DNA of 64,000 bases, taken from Evernia prunastri (lineage: Eukaryota; Ascomycota; Lecanoromycetes; Lecanorales; Parmeliaceae). The stretch lies in NCBI GenBank assembly GCA_003184365.1, contig NKYR01000040.1, positions 240,409 to 304,408 of the forward strand, in the 5' to 3' direction. This document shows positions 33,601 through 44,738 of the stretch, piece by piece (position 1 is the first letter of the stretch; the number at the start of each line of letters is the position of its first letter). The notes beneath the pieces are model-generated. The model saw only the letters and a program-made list of their open reading frames with translations, had not been told where the DNA came from and ran no database searches. The translations under genes were made by a program, and so were the position numbers.

Positions 33601-34324
33601 AAATATTCGCAGTGCTTGAAGTAGGCTCCTCGTGACCCGAAGCCGTCGCGTGAGGCTTTTCTATGGTCTTTTCAGGCTTGGCCTCATCATCTTCTTCCTC
33701 AACTATCTTGATGCCCAAGTTTTCTCCTCTTTGGGCATCTTCCAAGGTGCGAAACGTGGTTCTGTTGGGTCGATTCAGTCCTTGGAGCTCAGGCCCTACC
33801 TCGAGGACATTGCGGAGCTGTGCAGGGGTTTCGTCAAGCGCAAATTGATCCCGCGGCCGGACAGAGGAACTGGCTGGAGACAACATGGACCCAAGCGCTC
33901 TAGATGCTGCTCTCGGCTCGAACCTTGATGGAGTGGCAAAACATGGAGTTCCTACTTGTGAGCCGAAGCCCACACTCGATAATATAGCAGAACACTGAGC
34001 CTGGTCTTGTAGATATTTCGAAGACTTGATCCGAAGGTGCTTGATGAGATGGTTGATAGCGGCCCTGTGGCTTAATGATCTGATCCCCAATTCATCTCGC
34101 ATATAGGCGTTATTCACCATCGTGATGAGGGCAAGGCCGTTGACATCGTTATTGCGAAGGCTATTAGCAAGGACGTCTGCACTTGGCATTGACAATGAGG
34201 CATTGCATTGCAGCAACTGGCTGTCATGGTTGGTCAGGGCAAAAATCACGTCATCCACTGTCCAATCCCACGGGTCGTGGAGTGACGAAAGTGGTCCTTC
34301 GATTGACGATTGTATGGTAGACAT
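27629..34324 (-). CDS. SAM-domain SNF2-family chromatin remodelling ATPase, about 2,214 aa
   Basis: Two exons, 34324-28923 and 28871-27629, joined across a 51-bp intron (GTAAGC..TTTAG); the combined length is a multiple of three. Residues about 18-95 look like a SAM domain (WDWTVDDVIFALT through DELGIRSLSHRAAINHLIK). About 1,050 acidic, disordered residues follow. The SNF2 core starts near residue 1195 (MKPHQKEGLQFMWREI): motif I AHAQGLGKTMQVISLL (about 1219), motif II DEAHHFKN (about 1359), motif III ALTGTPLANS, and the C-terminal lobe with STRAGGTGLNLFGANRVV and QAIGRAYRIGQ (about 1690-1720). This is an ATP-driven nucleosome or DNA translocase of the ATRX/RAD54-like group, acting in the nucleus. 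The C-terminal about 400 residues are disordered and basic, ending FDDLLRREAARYPKSKPW. The exact subfamily and partners are not certain. Confidence 0.93.
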
Positions 34325-35006
34325 ACTTGCCCAGGTAGACGGATAGAGCTACCTGAGCCAGCGTATGATGTTGCAAATGTAAAAGGGCAGTGAGGGGGTA
34401 GGTGGTAGGTGGTAGGTGGTAGGAAGTAGTTCTTTCCCAGAGACCATAGCGAGTAGGATATTTCGTGATGAGGGGGGAGGAGAGTGAATGTGTATTCGTA
34501 GTGAATGTTCTGGATCGACGTGTCTTTCTACGCTGAACCTCACTTTCATGTCAGTCACTTGTATTCGTTGTAGTTGTTGTGCATGGCTTGTACCTGGTTT
34601 CGCTGGTCACTGCGTTGCCATTGCACCCATTTTTAGTGGATTTTTCACAAATGCTTTGCAGCGGTAGTCGACACCAGATGTCAGCCCTTGAGAATTGAAA
34701 GCTGGGACACTACCTAAAGGAGGGACGAACAGCTGGAGAAACGTTTGTTTGATTGCGAGTGCCTGAACCCGCAGATTGTATGCCTGTGCACGCCAAGCTT
34801 GCGCGTGTGCACGTCAATCTTATCCCCGTATTAGCCCCGAAGCTAAGAATTCCCTCCATCTTTTCGTCATCTCATTTCGAATATTAAGGTATTAATTATT
34901 ATTCTATAGTCAGTGCGTTGTACTGTAACGAGTCGAACTGAGTGTATGACTAGCTTATAACAACATTTGTTCTCTACTGAAAGAAAGATACTAAACGCAG
35001 CTCAGG
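34325..35006. promoter_or_regulatory. Bidirectional promoter region, SNF2 and glutathione synthetase
   Basis: The only gap between two head-to-head genes. It includes a heptamer repeat (gtaggtg, about 3.7 copies) at 34398-34423 on the SNF2 side, and an AT-rich stretch at 34880-34910 on the glutathione synthetase side. Confidence 0.55.
34398..34423. repeat. (GTAGGTG)n minisatellite in SNF2 promoter
   Basis: Tandem heptamer of about 3.7 copies located 75-100 bp upstream of the SNF2 start codon. G-rich on the plus strand. Confidence 0.85.
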
Positions 35007-36839
35007 ATGGCCGCTTCAGTCTACCCCAATTACCCCCCAGCTCTGACATCGGAACAATGGGATTACCTGCTTTCCAATATCAAGGATTGGTCTATTCTCA
35101 ACGGCTTAGCTATACGACCCTCTTCATCTTTCGTGTCAGAAAAATCAGATCCGTCGAGATCGCTCGCTGTAACCGCACCTGTCACTCTGTTTCCCAGCCT
35201 CTTTCCTACACCATGCTTCGAGGAAGCTCGGGCAATTCAGACTGCATACAATGAGCTGTATGCGTGTATAGCAAATGATGAAGAATGGCTCGGAGAAATC
35301 GTAAAGGAGTATGCATGCATCTGATTACCTCTTCAACACCTATCAATGTCTTTGCTGCTGCTGTAACAGCTGCTACCGTGCTCCTGGAGACTCGATCCTA
35401 TCTTGCCTTGGAAGGAAGCGTGATGTTTCTTGTTCTCTGATTGTGTGTTTGCAGATTGGTCGAAGTGGATGATTTCATCGCCAATCTGTGGGATGTCCAC
35501 CTAGCAGTGAAGAAGGAGGGCTATGTGCAGGTACTTGAAGCTTTTCCACTACCTTGTCAATAGGCCCGTGTACTAAGTACACGCAAAGGACCTCTCTCTA
35601 GGTATTTTCCGTTCAGATTATATGGTCCACAAGGACCCGTCAAGTCTAGACGCCAGTCCCGAAATCAGACAAGTCGAGTTCAATACGATTGCGTCTTCTT
35701 TCGGAGGTCTCTCCGCTAAAGTCTCAGCTCTTCACAGGTAGGTTCTCGTTCGTCTGCTTCAATTTTGACATCCTGATGTATACACCAGCCACCTCCTTTC
35801 TATCTCCGCCTACCCGCCCACCAGTCCACCCCTCATCACCCAGCCTTCTCTTCCTCCAAATCCATCTATCACTTCCATATCCCGTGGGATCGCCACTGCT
35901 CATGAAGCATATGGTATTTCGAAAGCCACGACTCCGTTGCCTCTCTGCACCTTGTTCGTCGTTCAAGTTCCCGAAAACAATACATTTGACCAACACGCTC
36001 TGGCTACTACTCTTCTCACTGACCACAATGTCCTCACTTTCCGCCTTCCTTTTTCTGCCGTACTCACTCACACAATTATTCCATCCGACTCGCCATCTCG
36101 ACCTCTAATTTACACCCCACCGCACGCTAAAAACACTTCATACGAAGTCACTACTCTCTATTTCCGCGCTGGCTACTCGCCTGCAGAGTATGACTCTCCA
36201 GATTCTTGGAAAGCGCGCTTACATCTCGAACGCTCCGCGTCAATCAAGTGTCCCTCCATCTTGACGCACCTGGCTGGTTCGAAGAAGATACAGCAGATCT
36301 TGGCCACCCCATCTTCACCTCATCTATCACGATTCCTAGCTTCCACTTCTTCCGCAGCATACATCGACCGCATACGTGCTACATTTGCAGCTATCTACCC
36401 GCTTGACGACACAGCAGAAGGTAAACACGCAATCAGCATAGCCACCGATGCAAACAAGGCTAAGGGGTACGTTCTTAAACCGCAGCGAGAGGGTGGCGGA
36501 AATAACATCTACGGATCGAAGATCCCGCAATTCATAAGCTCTCTAGGTGACGATAGGAAAAAATATAGAGGTCACATTCTAATGGAATTGATTGAGCCGC
36601 CTGCGCTACAGAACAGTATTTTCAGGAATGGAGAGGTCCGGAGTGGTGAGGTGATTGGAGAGCTGGGGGTGTATGGGGTTTGCCTTTGGCGTCATGGCCG
36701 CTGTGAGAAGGGGGAGCAAGAGATATTGGAGAATTGGGAGGCAGGACATTTGTTGAGGACGAAAGGCCGAGAAAGTGAGGAGGGTGGTGTGGCAGCTGGG
36801 TTTGGAGCAGTTGATAGCGTTTGCTTGATAGATATATGA
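35007..36839 (+). CDS. GSH2: Glutathione synthetase (eukaryotic type)
   Basis: Catalyses ATP-dependent ligation of gamma-glutamylcysteine and glycine, the second step of glutathione synthesis, in the cytosol. Four exons, 35007-35308, 35455-35530, 35589-35737 and 35789-36839, all with GT-AG introns and exact phase, give 525 residues, close to the family's usual length. Diagnostic stretches are LGIFRSDYMVH and RQVEFNTIASSFGGLS (substrate-binding core of eukaryotic glutathione synthetases), YVLKPQREGGGNNIYG (ATP-grasp glycine-rich loop) and the C-terminal EGGVAAGFGAVDSVCL. Start chosen at the ATG giving MAASVYPNYPPALTSEQW, where the family's N-terminal helix begins. It is divergently transcribed from the SNF2 gene. 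Confidence 0.96.
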
Positions 36840-37162
36840 TCGTAGTGGGATTCCGCTCCTTTCGCGCCAACGAAGTAGGAAGTTTTACGAGTAAAATCCC
36901 TCCGATCTATGGAAATGCTCCTTTATAATTGTGCAATCGCTGGACTTCAGCATCCTAAGTAATACGTAGTCCGTAGGAAATTCGGTCGTCATTTGAGCTA
37001 AGCTCGTCGTCTTCGAATGATCCGCATCAATTTCTTGGCGGCCTCGGGATGATACTCTATTGTCAGCCCTACGAGTACTCACAGAAACACAGCGCAGAAT
37101 TTCTTCAATTCCACTACTGAATCAGGTAGAGAAGTAGATAGGTAATACCTACAATCCTTTGC
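36840..37162. other. Intergenic spacer
   Basis: About 320 bp between the glutathione synthetase stop and the RPF1 start. Contains the terminator of the first and promoter of the second; nothing else seen. Confidence 0.5.
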
Positions 37163-38599
37163 ATGCCTTTCTCTACCATGTCCTCCAAAAAGCCCAAGCT
37201 CTCCACAAAAGCCCACCTCCCCTTCAAGACCCAAAACAAGGAAAAGCGTCAGTCCCTGCACATAAACAGAAAGAGAGCCACCGACGGCATCAAACGGGAC
37301 GAACGATTCCGCCGACGGCGCGAAGAGGACAAGGACCCCAGCCTACGGGAGCAGAGGCTGAAGCAAAATGTGCCGTTGACGTTGGAGAGGAAACGGGTGT
37401 GGGACGATGTGGACAGTGACATTGGCGACGGGCTGGGAGTTTCCGTGGATGTGGAGAGGTTGAAGAGGCGGAAGGATGAGGAGGAGCAGGCCGCTTTGGG
37501 GGAGGCGGAAGAAGAAGAAGAGGGGAAAGAAACGTCCGAAGGCGAAGACGAGGAGAGGGACAGCATGATCGACTCCGCCAGCGAAGACGAGACCGTAGAA
37601 GTTGCAAAGCAAGCAACGGCTCCGAAGACAAGAACGCCTACGGAGCGTGCTACATCGCCCGTGCAATCCACAAGGAGCACGAACCTCGATTTCACACCGG
37701 ACGCCCTCGCGGCCAAATTCCCTACCCTTTTCTCCACCGACGCGCCTCCTGTTCCAAAAGTCCTGATCACGACATCCTTCAACTCGACCCTTCACAAAGA
37801 AGCCGACCACCTCACGTCTCTCTTCCCCCATTCGGTCTACATTCCCCGATCCTCGCACCGGTATAGCCACAAATTTTCCGTCCGAGAAATCTGTTCCTTC
37901 GCTACCAAGTACGTCTTGTAGTTCAGAGCGTCTTCTCCTATTCTGTATCCCAGCATGAAGTCTAAGACATACTTCCCCACTCCCCGATAACCGTCCTTAT
38001 CGACCCCATCCCAAGACTCCTTCCCCATCTAAAGAAAAGAAATGAATCTAACCCTCACAACCTCCAGCCGCAAATACACCGCCGTCGTCGTCCTCAAAGA
38101 AGACCTGAAAAAGCCCACAGGCCTCACAATCGTCCACCTCCCCCACGGCCCCACCTTCCACTTCAGCATCTCCAACTGGATCGACGGACACCGCCTCCCC
38201 GGCCACGGCAACGCCACGTCGCACACCCCGGAGCTCATCCTGAACGGCTTCACCACGCCCCTCGGCCTGCTCGTGGCGCACCTCATGCGCACGCTCTTCC
38301 CCGCGCAACCCGAGCTGCAGGGCAGGCAGGTGGTGACGCTGCACAACCAGCGCGACTACATCTTCGTGCGCCGGCACCGCTACGTGTTCCGGGACCGGCG
38401 GCCGACGGAGAAGGGCGTCGTGGGTGCGGACGGCAAGGGGGTGCGCGGGGCGGAGGGGATCCGGGCCGGCTTGCAGGAGCTCGGGCCCCGGTTCACGCTC
38501 AAGTTGAGGCGGGTCGACAGGGGGGTGCAGAGGGCCAGCGGGCAGGAGTGGGAGTGGCAGGGCGGGATGGAGAAGCAGAGGACGAGGTTTCAGCTGTGA
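37163..38599 (+). CDS. RPF1: Ribosome production factor 1 (Brix domain)
   Basis: Nucleolar factor for 60S subunit assembly, which with its partner helps place the 5S RNP. Two exons, 37163-37908 and 38035-38599, intron GTACGT..AAAG, phase-consistent, 436 residues. The N-terminal about 190 residues are basic then acidic (KRRKDEEEQ, EEEEEGKETSEGEDEE), as usual for this family. The Brix domain follows: KVLITTSFNST, then FPHSVYIPRSSHRYSHKF, VVVLKEDLKKPTGLTIVHLP and GPTFHFSISN. The C-terminal part contains TLHNQRDYIFVRRHRYVF and GLQELGPRFTLKLRRV, the conserved sigma70-like box. A second in-frame ATG at 37178 (MSSKKPKLSTK) may be the true start. The exon-2 acceptor is AAAG, slightly unusual. Exon 2 is very GC-rich. 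Confidence 0.93.
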
Positions 38600-39134
38600 T
38601 GGCGTTTGCAGATATGATATCGGAGATACCCAACCAACCAACCAATCAATCAATCGTTCGTTCACGCAAGCTTCATTGTCATCCAATTAACCGAACAAGA
38701 ACAGAACAGGCAAGACGATATTTCCAGTCTCTCAGCCGAGAGAAAACCCTGAGCACCCTGATCCTAGGGAAATATGATACACAGTTCCCTGCATTGTACA
38801 CAACCCCACGACAATCATACAGAGCCAACCTCCTCACCCCAGCCCCGTCTAGAAACCCCCAAACCCTCCGCCTCTACCCCCTCAACCACTCATCGACTCC
38901 CCCTCCACCTGCCCCTCCACCTGCCCCTCAGCCCTCGCATCCCTCCGATCCAGAATCTCATAATTCCCTAGACGATGAACACATGCCCGTCAGCAACGCC
39001 GTGTAAAAAATCACCTACCCCTTTTGCCCCCCTCCCCTCCCCTCTTCCACCCACCGCCAACAAAAAAAAAGGGTTGCCAAAGAGAGCCAGAGACCGAACA
39101 TCCAAAACACACAGGATAGAAAAGGCTCATTCTC
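38600..39134. other. Convergent 3' region with proline-coding microsatellite
   Basis: Separates RPF1 and the mitochondrial SSB tail to tail. Contains a (cctccacctgcc)n-like run at about 38900-38935 and a CCCCTCCC stretch near 39030. The 152-codon plus-strand ORF here is low-complexity and not supported as a gene. Confidence 0.45.
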
Positions 39135-39877
39135 TCACTCACTCTGGATGATGCTCAACGCGCTCGTCTGGGTCCCGTCCTTGGTCTGGAATTTGTTCAT
39201 GCTGCAGTCGCCTTCGACGTAGACGAGGGACCTGTACGTAAAGAGGCAACGTCAGCGATGGATAAGCTCCTTTATCGTTTTTAAAAAAGGCAAGAATAGC
39301 AAGGCCCAACACGCCCACCAACAATCCTCCCACTCCCCCTGCCCAACCGTCCTGTAAGATACGCAGCCCCTTTTCTTCTCTCCCGTCATCCCCCTCCTCA
39401 TCTTCTTTCTCTTCCCCAGAACAACCACTCCCCCAAACAAACCCACCCCCCCTCCCCTCCCCTCCCTCTTCCCCCCCCAAAAAACCTAAACTCAGAAAGC
39501 CAGAAAAAAAAACCAACTCACCCCCTCCCCGCCCCAACCAGCCTCTCCCTCGCCGCGCCCTCAGGCAAGAAGCACGCGACCTTCCACCAGCTCGTCTGCT
39601 TGTTATCCCTGGGCCCGTGGCTGGTGGCGAGGGCGTAGCGGACGACGTCCTGGCCGCCGCTCGTGGGGACGAGTTCGGGCGCGTCGGCGAGGCGGCCGAC
39701 GATGGTCATGCGCGCGACGCGGGACGCGGGGCTGCTGGCGAAGGCTCGTCCGTGGGTGTGCGTGGTGCTGGTGATGGCGGCGGTTGTGGTGCTGGCGGTG
39801 ATTGCGGTGGTGGGTTTGAGGTAGAGGAGGGGGGAACGGTGGGTGAGGACGGGGCGGAGGGAGGTGAGGAAGGACAT
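39135..39877 (-). CDS. RIM1: Mitochondrial single-stranded DNA-binding protein
   Basis: Binds single-stranded mtDNA during replication and repair. Two exons, 39877-39522 and 39231-39135, intron GTGAGT..TACAG (290 bp), exact phase, 150 residues. The first about 45 residues are Ser/Thr/Arg-rich and lack acidic residues, a mitochondrial targeting presequence (MSFLTSLRPVLTHRSPLLYL). The OB fold is clear: MTIVGRLADAPELVPTSGG, VVRYALATS, WWKVACFLPEGAARERL, GSLVYVEGDCSMNKFQTKDG. Unspliced translation hides the last 31 residues. The long intron is pyrimidine-rich on the minus strand. Transcribed toward RPF1. Confidence 0.92.
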
Positions 39878-39899
39878 TGTTGTTGTTGGTTTGTTGGTG

Positions 39900-39916
39900 A
39901 GGGGGGGGGGGGGGGG
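39900..39916. repeat. Mononucleotide G tract upstream of mitochondrial SSB
   Basis: Sixteen or more consecutive G (C on the coding strand) starting about 23 bp upstream of the SSB start codon, within its leader or core promoter. Such tracts are error-prone in sequencing and may vary in length between strains. Confidence 0.9.
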
Positions 39917-40421
39917 TTCGGGTGTGGTGGTATTGCGAATACGGCGATTGGGGGTTGGTGTGAGAGGTGAGGGTTTGATGGGATGTCTTGGGCAGAGCTG
40001 GTTACTGGATGTACAAGTCGCGACAGATTAATGGAGACTAGCCGCAGATCAGGCGTGAACCAATCAAATTCCAGCATTTAGCTCTACTGGACAATTGTAA
40101 GAAATCCGCGAATAACGCAACTGGAGGATCAATACTTTCAATCGTAGAAAATGATTCCTTATTTGATGCATAATTATGTGTTATATGTGCTAAATGCTGA
40201 GATCAACGCTGTTCCAAATGAGATGCTGCCGAATGGCCACTGACTCCGCAGCCCCAAGATACGCCTGAAACCAAAGTAGAAATCATAGGAATCCAACTCG
40301 ATGTGACCAATTTCGAGCCTGAGAACTTCTTGGTGATATGTGCAAAATATTTGTAGGCTCCCAGGCCTGTCTGCTAATTGCATGATCCATCCGGGCAAAC
40401 GGTCACGACGCGGAATGCAAT
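39917..40421. other. Intergenic, no gene seen
   Basis: Promoter of the SSB gene and 3' UTR of the pheromone receptor gene. Only short meaningless ORFs. Confidence 0.45.
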
Positions 40422-41909
40422 CTATACATGGCCCATGCTTACACCTGAGTCACTATGATGATTGCTATTGCCTCCTGCATTCGAAAGTGGGTCTTCGTTC
40501 GAATGTGCTTCCCAGCGACGATTGGGCGCTGACAGGTGAGCATCAATAAGGAAGTTTGAAAGCCATGAGATCGGGGCCTTTGTTGAATAATCCTTCTCGT
40601 CCATAGACGCTGTTGAGGCGCTCAGAGCACCGCCGGTTCTGGACCCGTTTTCGTTGATTGTCGAGATTTGGCCAAAGCCCCTCTGCTTTTCGGCTGGAGA
40701 TAGGGTCGCAGTTGATGCGGACGTGGAATCTTCTTTGCTGTGTCTGATTACATCAGTATCAGGAATCAAGGGACTTATGTGTACACTTACAAAGAAAGCA
40801 TGGACATCCGGAATAACCGGCCTTTGAAGAAGCTTCGTGTTCTGCTGCCAAAAGAGCCGGTCTGGCTGCTTGTCGGCAGAATTGCACGGCGAGTAGGTTG
40901 GCGGTGTAGACTAGGAAAGACTCGGCCGAATCCAACCTTCAGCAGCCATTTGCGGTACATGATCTGTGCGTCTTGACCCAATCCGAAGAACACAAAGACT
41001 GCAAACCCAAGAGCAAGTTGCATCCAGCGATCGTAGTACACCTTACCACCAGTCGGTATCAGCATAATGTCCTGCCATTGCGGACTATGAACCAGGTCCC
41101 AGCTGTATGGGAGCAGAGGAGGCTCGGCCGAATTGAGGAACAGGACGTAGAATTGAAGCGGGATGAAGGTGATTATGAGTGTCATTGACAGGAGAAACAG
41201 GCGCAAAAAGCGATTCTTTGTCAAGTTGGAATTAGAGGATACGAGGATTTCCGAGAAATTCTTGCGGTATCTGCGCATTCGGATGATGACCAGGACTGGT
41301 AAGATTTAGCTCAGTAACTACCTCCGTGGAATGGAGTATGCACATACCACTGTAGTAAGCATCTACAAGGCAGATGATTGGGGGCCAGATGAACACTAAG
41401 GCTAGCTTGGGCCAACTGTTGTCGAAGGAAGACGTACATCCAGATATTGCGAAGATGTAGTACCTATTTGGCTGGACAATGTAGTGGATGAGCATAACGT
41501 ATATGGGTCCTCCAAAACAGAACAGGCAGTCGATAACGGTCTTTACGCGGCGTTGCTCCTTGCTCTGGGACAGCATTGCCTGCTCAGTATCAAGGGCCTT
41601 TGCTAGGTTGCGCATAATGCACAGCATGGAGCCCACGACGCCAAAGTTGATGGCCATCATAAGCTTGATTTCGATGTCGCAGAGGACTTGGCCATGCCAC
41701 CAGTGCTGTATGTCGTCGGTTGGCCAAATGAGCGGATTGATGAAGTTCATGAGGTTGGCGATGATGACCCAGAACACTAGGCTCGATGCTGCTAGATTGC
41801 GATTTCTGATATGCCAGACAAATGGAGGAGTATCGATGATGAGCGTTACCAATGCCAGTAAAGGGACTGCAACGGCATTAGGCGTGACTGGAAAGGTTGA
41901 CTCGTCCAT
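40422..41909 (-). CDS. STE3: STE3-type (a-factor) pheromone receptor, seven-transmembrane
   Basis: G-protein-coupled receptor for lipidated a-factor-like pheromone at the plasma membrane, needed for mating and often for hyphal chemotropism. Three exons, 41909-41348, 41295-40791 and 40737-40422, introns of 52-53 bp, exact phase, 460 residues. Hydrophobic segments fit seven helices: VAVPLLALVTLIIDTPPFVW, LAASSLVFWVIIANLMNF, IKLMMAINFGVVGSMLCIM, IDCLFCFGGPIYVMLIHYIV, PKLALVFIWPPIICLVDAYY, LFLLSMTLIITFIPLQFYVL and WMQLALGFAVFVFFGLGQDA. The family-typical WPTDD, LCDIEIK and CTSSFDNSW stretches are present. The Ser/Thr-rich C-terminal tail (about 140 residues) is a normal phosphorylation and desensitisation region. 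Orthologous to Neurospora pre-1 and Aspergillus preA by family. Confidence 0.94.
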
Positions 41910-43296
41910 CGTGGTTGATGTGTAACGGTGATACTGGAATGAAGTGTGTAGTAAGGTAGATGTGTTGGTAGGCCAGCGTGAGATATTCGTGGATGATAAG
42001 AGATAAGTGAGGCCTGCCCAAGTCGTGAGTCAGGCTAGCAGCGCTTTCCTGGCCAGCAAGAAGCAGATGTTGCTGAGTCTCAGGGAGCGTGAGCTGATAG
42101 GTAAGATGTATCGAGTTGAGAAGGAGGCAAGCTGTCTTGTCTGATGGGCTCGCTTCAAAGTCACGTCGATACAAAGGTATCTGCTTAGGAGGTAGCTATG
42201 CAACAAAAAAGAAAATTGACGATGTAATCAAAGTTTGTGGGATGTAGAAAGGTCAAGATGGGAATATAGGGGTCGATGTGTTTTGCAATGCGGACGCATA
42301 AGAGTGGGAAGGGATTGTAAGTAGAGAGCCTTGAGCAAGCGAGGTCAATAGAAAACCGTTGGATGCCAATAGCCATGTCGTATATCTTGTAGCAAATGCA
42401 ATAAGCTCAAAAGGGAATTTGGCATTACCACTGCAATGCCAATAGCTTATTGACAGAAAAAAACATTAGGCAATAGCATGTGAAGCGAATTTGGTGGGTG
42501 TCTCGAAGCAATGGCAGTTTGTTATTCCCTTTTTGGGTGTCAATAGGCAAGACATTGACATGTAGGCAATGAGAAAGGTGACGAAAACAGAGAAGACTTC
42601 TTTTACAACTAATTGCGAAAGACCAAATCTCACCCAGCGAATAGTACCTTAGTAGTTTAGAAACATGAGGAGTCATGGTGGATGATCTCTCGCTGCCTTG
42701 GGTGTTTAGCAACAGCAACAGCAACAGCAACAGGGATACGATTGATACTCGCAAGGTAGTCCTCGGCTGGCAGCATTTACTAGTCATTACGACTATGCTT
42801 TGACGGTCGAAATGTCGGTGACGAAGCCAGAAATGCTGTCTGATATACTTTCAAGGTGCTCTGTACGACTATGGATGAATGTACAACATAGGTTGAAAGA
42901 AGTTGAGTCTCGTAATTAATGTCTAGGTACTCTACGAGTATGTACCTGAATCATCAGTTCCTCGGGTGTTGCCCTGGCTCGAGTATCCGGGCACCAGCGG
43001 AAGGAGCCGCCAGTGGGGGTGATTTTGTCCCCGGTACTAGAGTGGTAAGATTACCATGTCGTCACCAATTACCTTAATACATGCTCTAACCTTTACTATA
43101 ATTATTGTTATTCTTCAATACCTTACTTCTCCCTTGATGAAAAAGTTTACTCTTTTATGTGAGGCTTTGCCCCTTCGGCTGCCAAGCCATGCGTGCAGCT
43201 GTACCAGTACCAGGTCAACACCATCCAATCATGCAACCGAACCATACCATGGATCCTCACTCTACCACTAATCCTTCTAATCATACCCAAACACCC
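41910..43296. promoter_or_regulatory. 1.4-kb divergent intergenic region
   Basis: Separates the receptor gene from the next plus-strand gene. Several ORFs overlap but none is protein-like. A (GCAACA)n microsatellite lies at 42708-42733. The length is unusual for this window and may reflect regulated receptor expression. Confidence 0.45.
42708..42733. repeat. (AACAGC)n microsatellite
   Basis: About four perfect copies of a hexamer in the region between the receptor and the following gene. Confidence 0.9.
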
Positions 43297-44738
43297 ATGG
43301 CCAAGAGCACCACGCGACAAACTCATTCTCCTATTCCTAGTCGCCTTCTAGCACCTGCTTCCACACTCGCCGACATGTCGAGCCCTCTGAGACATCGCCG
43401 AAGCTCCAACTTCTCGGATTCAGTTGAGAGCACGCGCCAATCCATAAAATCCTCCACCGACAATCTCTTACTGCCCAAAGCAACCAGTCCAGAATTAGAG
43501 ATACATCGCGAACTGTCTCATTGGCACTCTGCCCCTCTCGCCCTGGCCCTGCTCCCGGCCGTCGGTGGGCTCTTCTTTCACAACGGAAGCGCTGTGGTAA
43601 CAGACTTGACCTTGCTCGGTTTGGCGGCAATATTCCTCAATTGGTCTGTAAGACTACCCTGGTGAGCTTCACTCCGACACGTGTCTTGGCGACTTCAAAC
43701 TTACTCTAAACCAGGGATTGGTACATTTCAGCCCAGTCGGTCCAATTCGAAGACGCGCAACCATCGAAAGACGGTTACACTTCAGACACCATCATAGAAG
43801 AGGGCAGTGAAGAGGAGGAACGAGAGAGTCCACCTGCCTCACCGCTAGAGGGAACCAAGGATTCTCTTTCAAAGTCAGCACAGCCTTCTCCGTTTCAAAG
43901 CTCCGCGGCAAGCGAACTCCGGTTCCACGAGCTTCTCGCACTGTTGATGTGCTTCCTGTTCCCAGGGGCCGGTGCATGGCTCCTCCATCACATCCGCGGC
44001 CAGCTCACCCGCCCAGCAGAAGGCCTCGTCTCGAATTACAACCTCACAATCTTCCTCCTAGTCGCCGAATTACGTCCCCTCTCCCACCTCATCAGGCTCG
44101 TCCAAGCACGAACGCTACATCTGCAGCGAACGGTCAGCGCGAATGCCTCCCCCGGTACCTCGAGTAACATTTCATCTGCCATGGCCAGCGACCTCCAAGT
44201 CCGCCTTGCAGAAATAGAGAAGCACATTGCCGACACCAACACTAATGGCACCGCCACCAAGTCGCCACCCCCAGATCTAGTCACTCAAGTCCGCAAAACC
44301 CTCCAACCCGACATCGACGCTCTCAATCGCGCCGTTCGCCGGTACGAGAAACGCGCCACCCTCCTCTCCATCCAAACCGAGTCCCGCCTCCAGGACCTCG
44401 AAAAGCGCCTAGGCGACGCCATCACTCTCGCTGCAGCCGCAGAACGCAGCTCACAGTCTTCCCGTCAACGTAGGAGGAGCGGTGTCGGTCTGATCCTCGG
44501 CCTGTTCGACGACGTCGCGGCAGTGGTGTCGTTGCCCATACAGATCTGCTGGACAATGATAACCTTGCCCTGGAGAATGGTTGCGGCACTCGGAGGGTCC
44601 GCGGTGGCCGGGGCAGAAGGTTGGGTGGGCAAAAAAGTGAGGAGGGAGATGAGGACTGCGGGCGTTGTCGAGAAAAGAGGTGGCAGTGGGAGCGAGAAGA
44701 GGAGGGCGCAGGGGAAGGCGGGCAAGAAGGTGATGTGA
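43297..44738 (+). CDS. Conserved fungal multi-pass membrane protein, 462 aa
   Basis: Two exons, 43297-43661 and 43715-44738, intron GTGAGC..CCAG (53 bp), exact phase. The frame is open upstream (ATGs at 43189 and 43249); I chose MAKSTTRQTHSP. Ser-rich N-terminus, then paired helices LALALLPAVGGLFFH and TDLTLLGLAAIFLNWSV, an acidic loop (IIEEGSEEEERESP), two further hydrophobic segments (LLALLMCFLFPGAGAWLLHH and TIFLLVAELRPLSHLIRLV), a coiled-coil stretch (RLQDLEKRLGDAITLAAAAE) and a last hydrophobic helix (VVSLPIQICWTMITLPWRM) before a Lys/Arg-rich C-terminus. The layout suggests an ER or organelle membrane protein. No function known to me. Confidence 0.75.

Noticed and set aside
38048..38686. 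212-codon minus-strand ORF opposite RPF1 exon 2
   Set aside because: Antisense shadow of a GC-rich Brix-domain exon.
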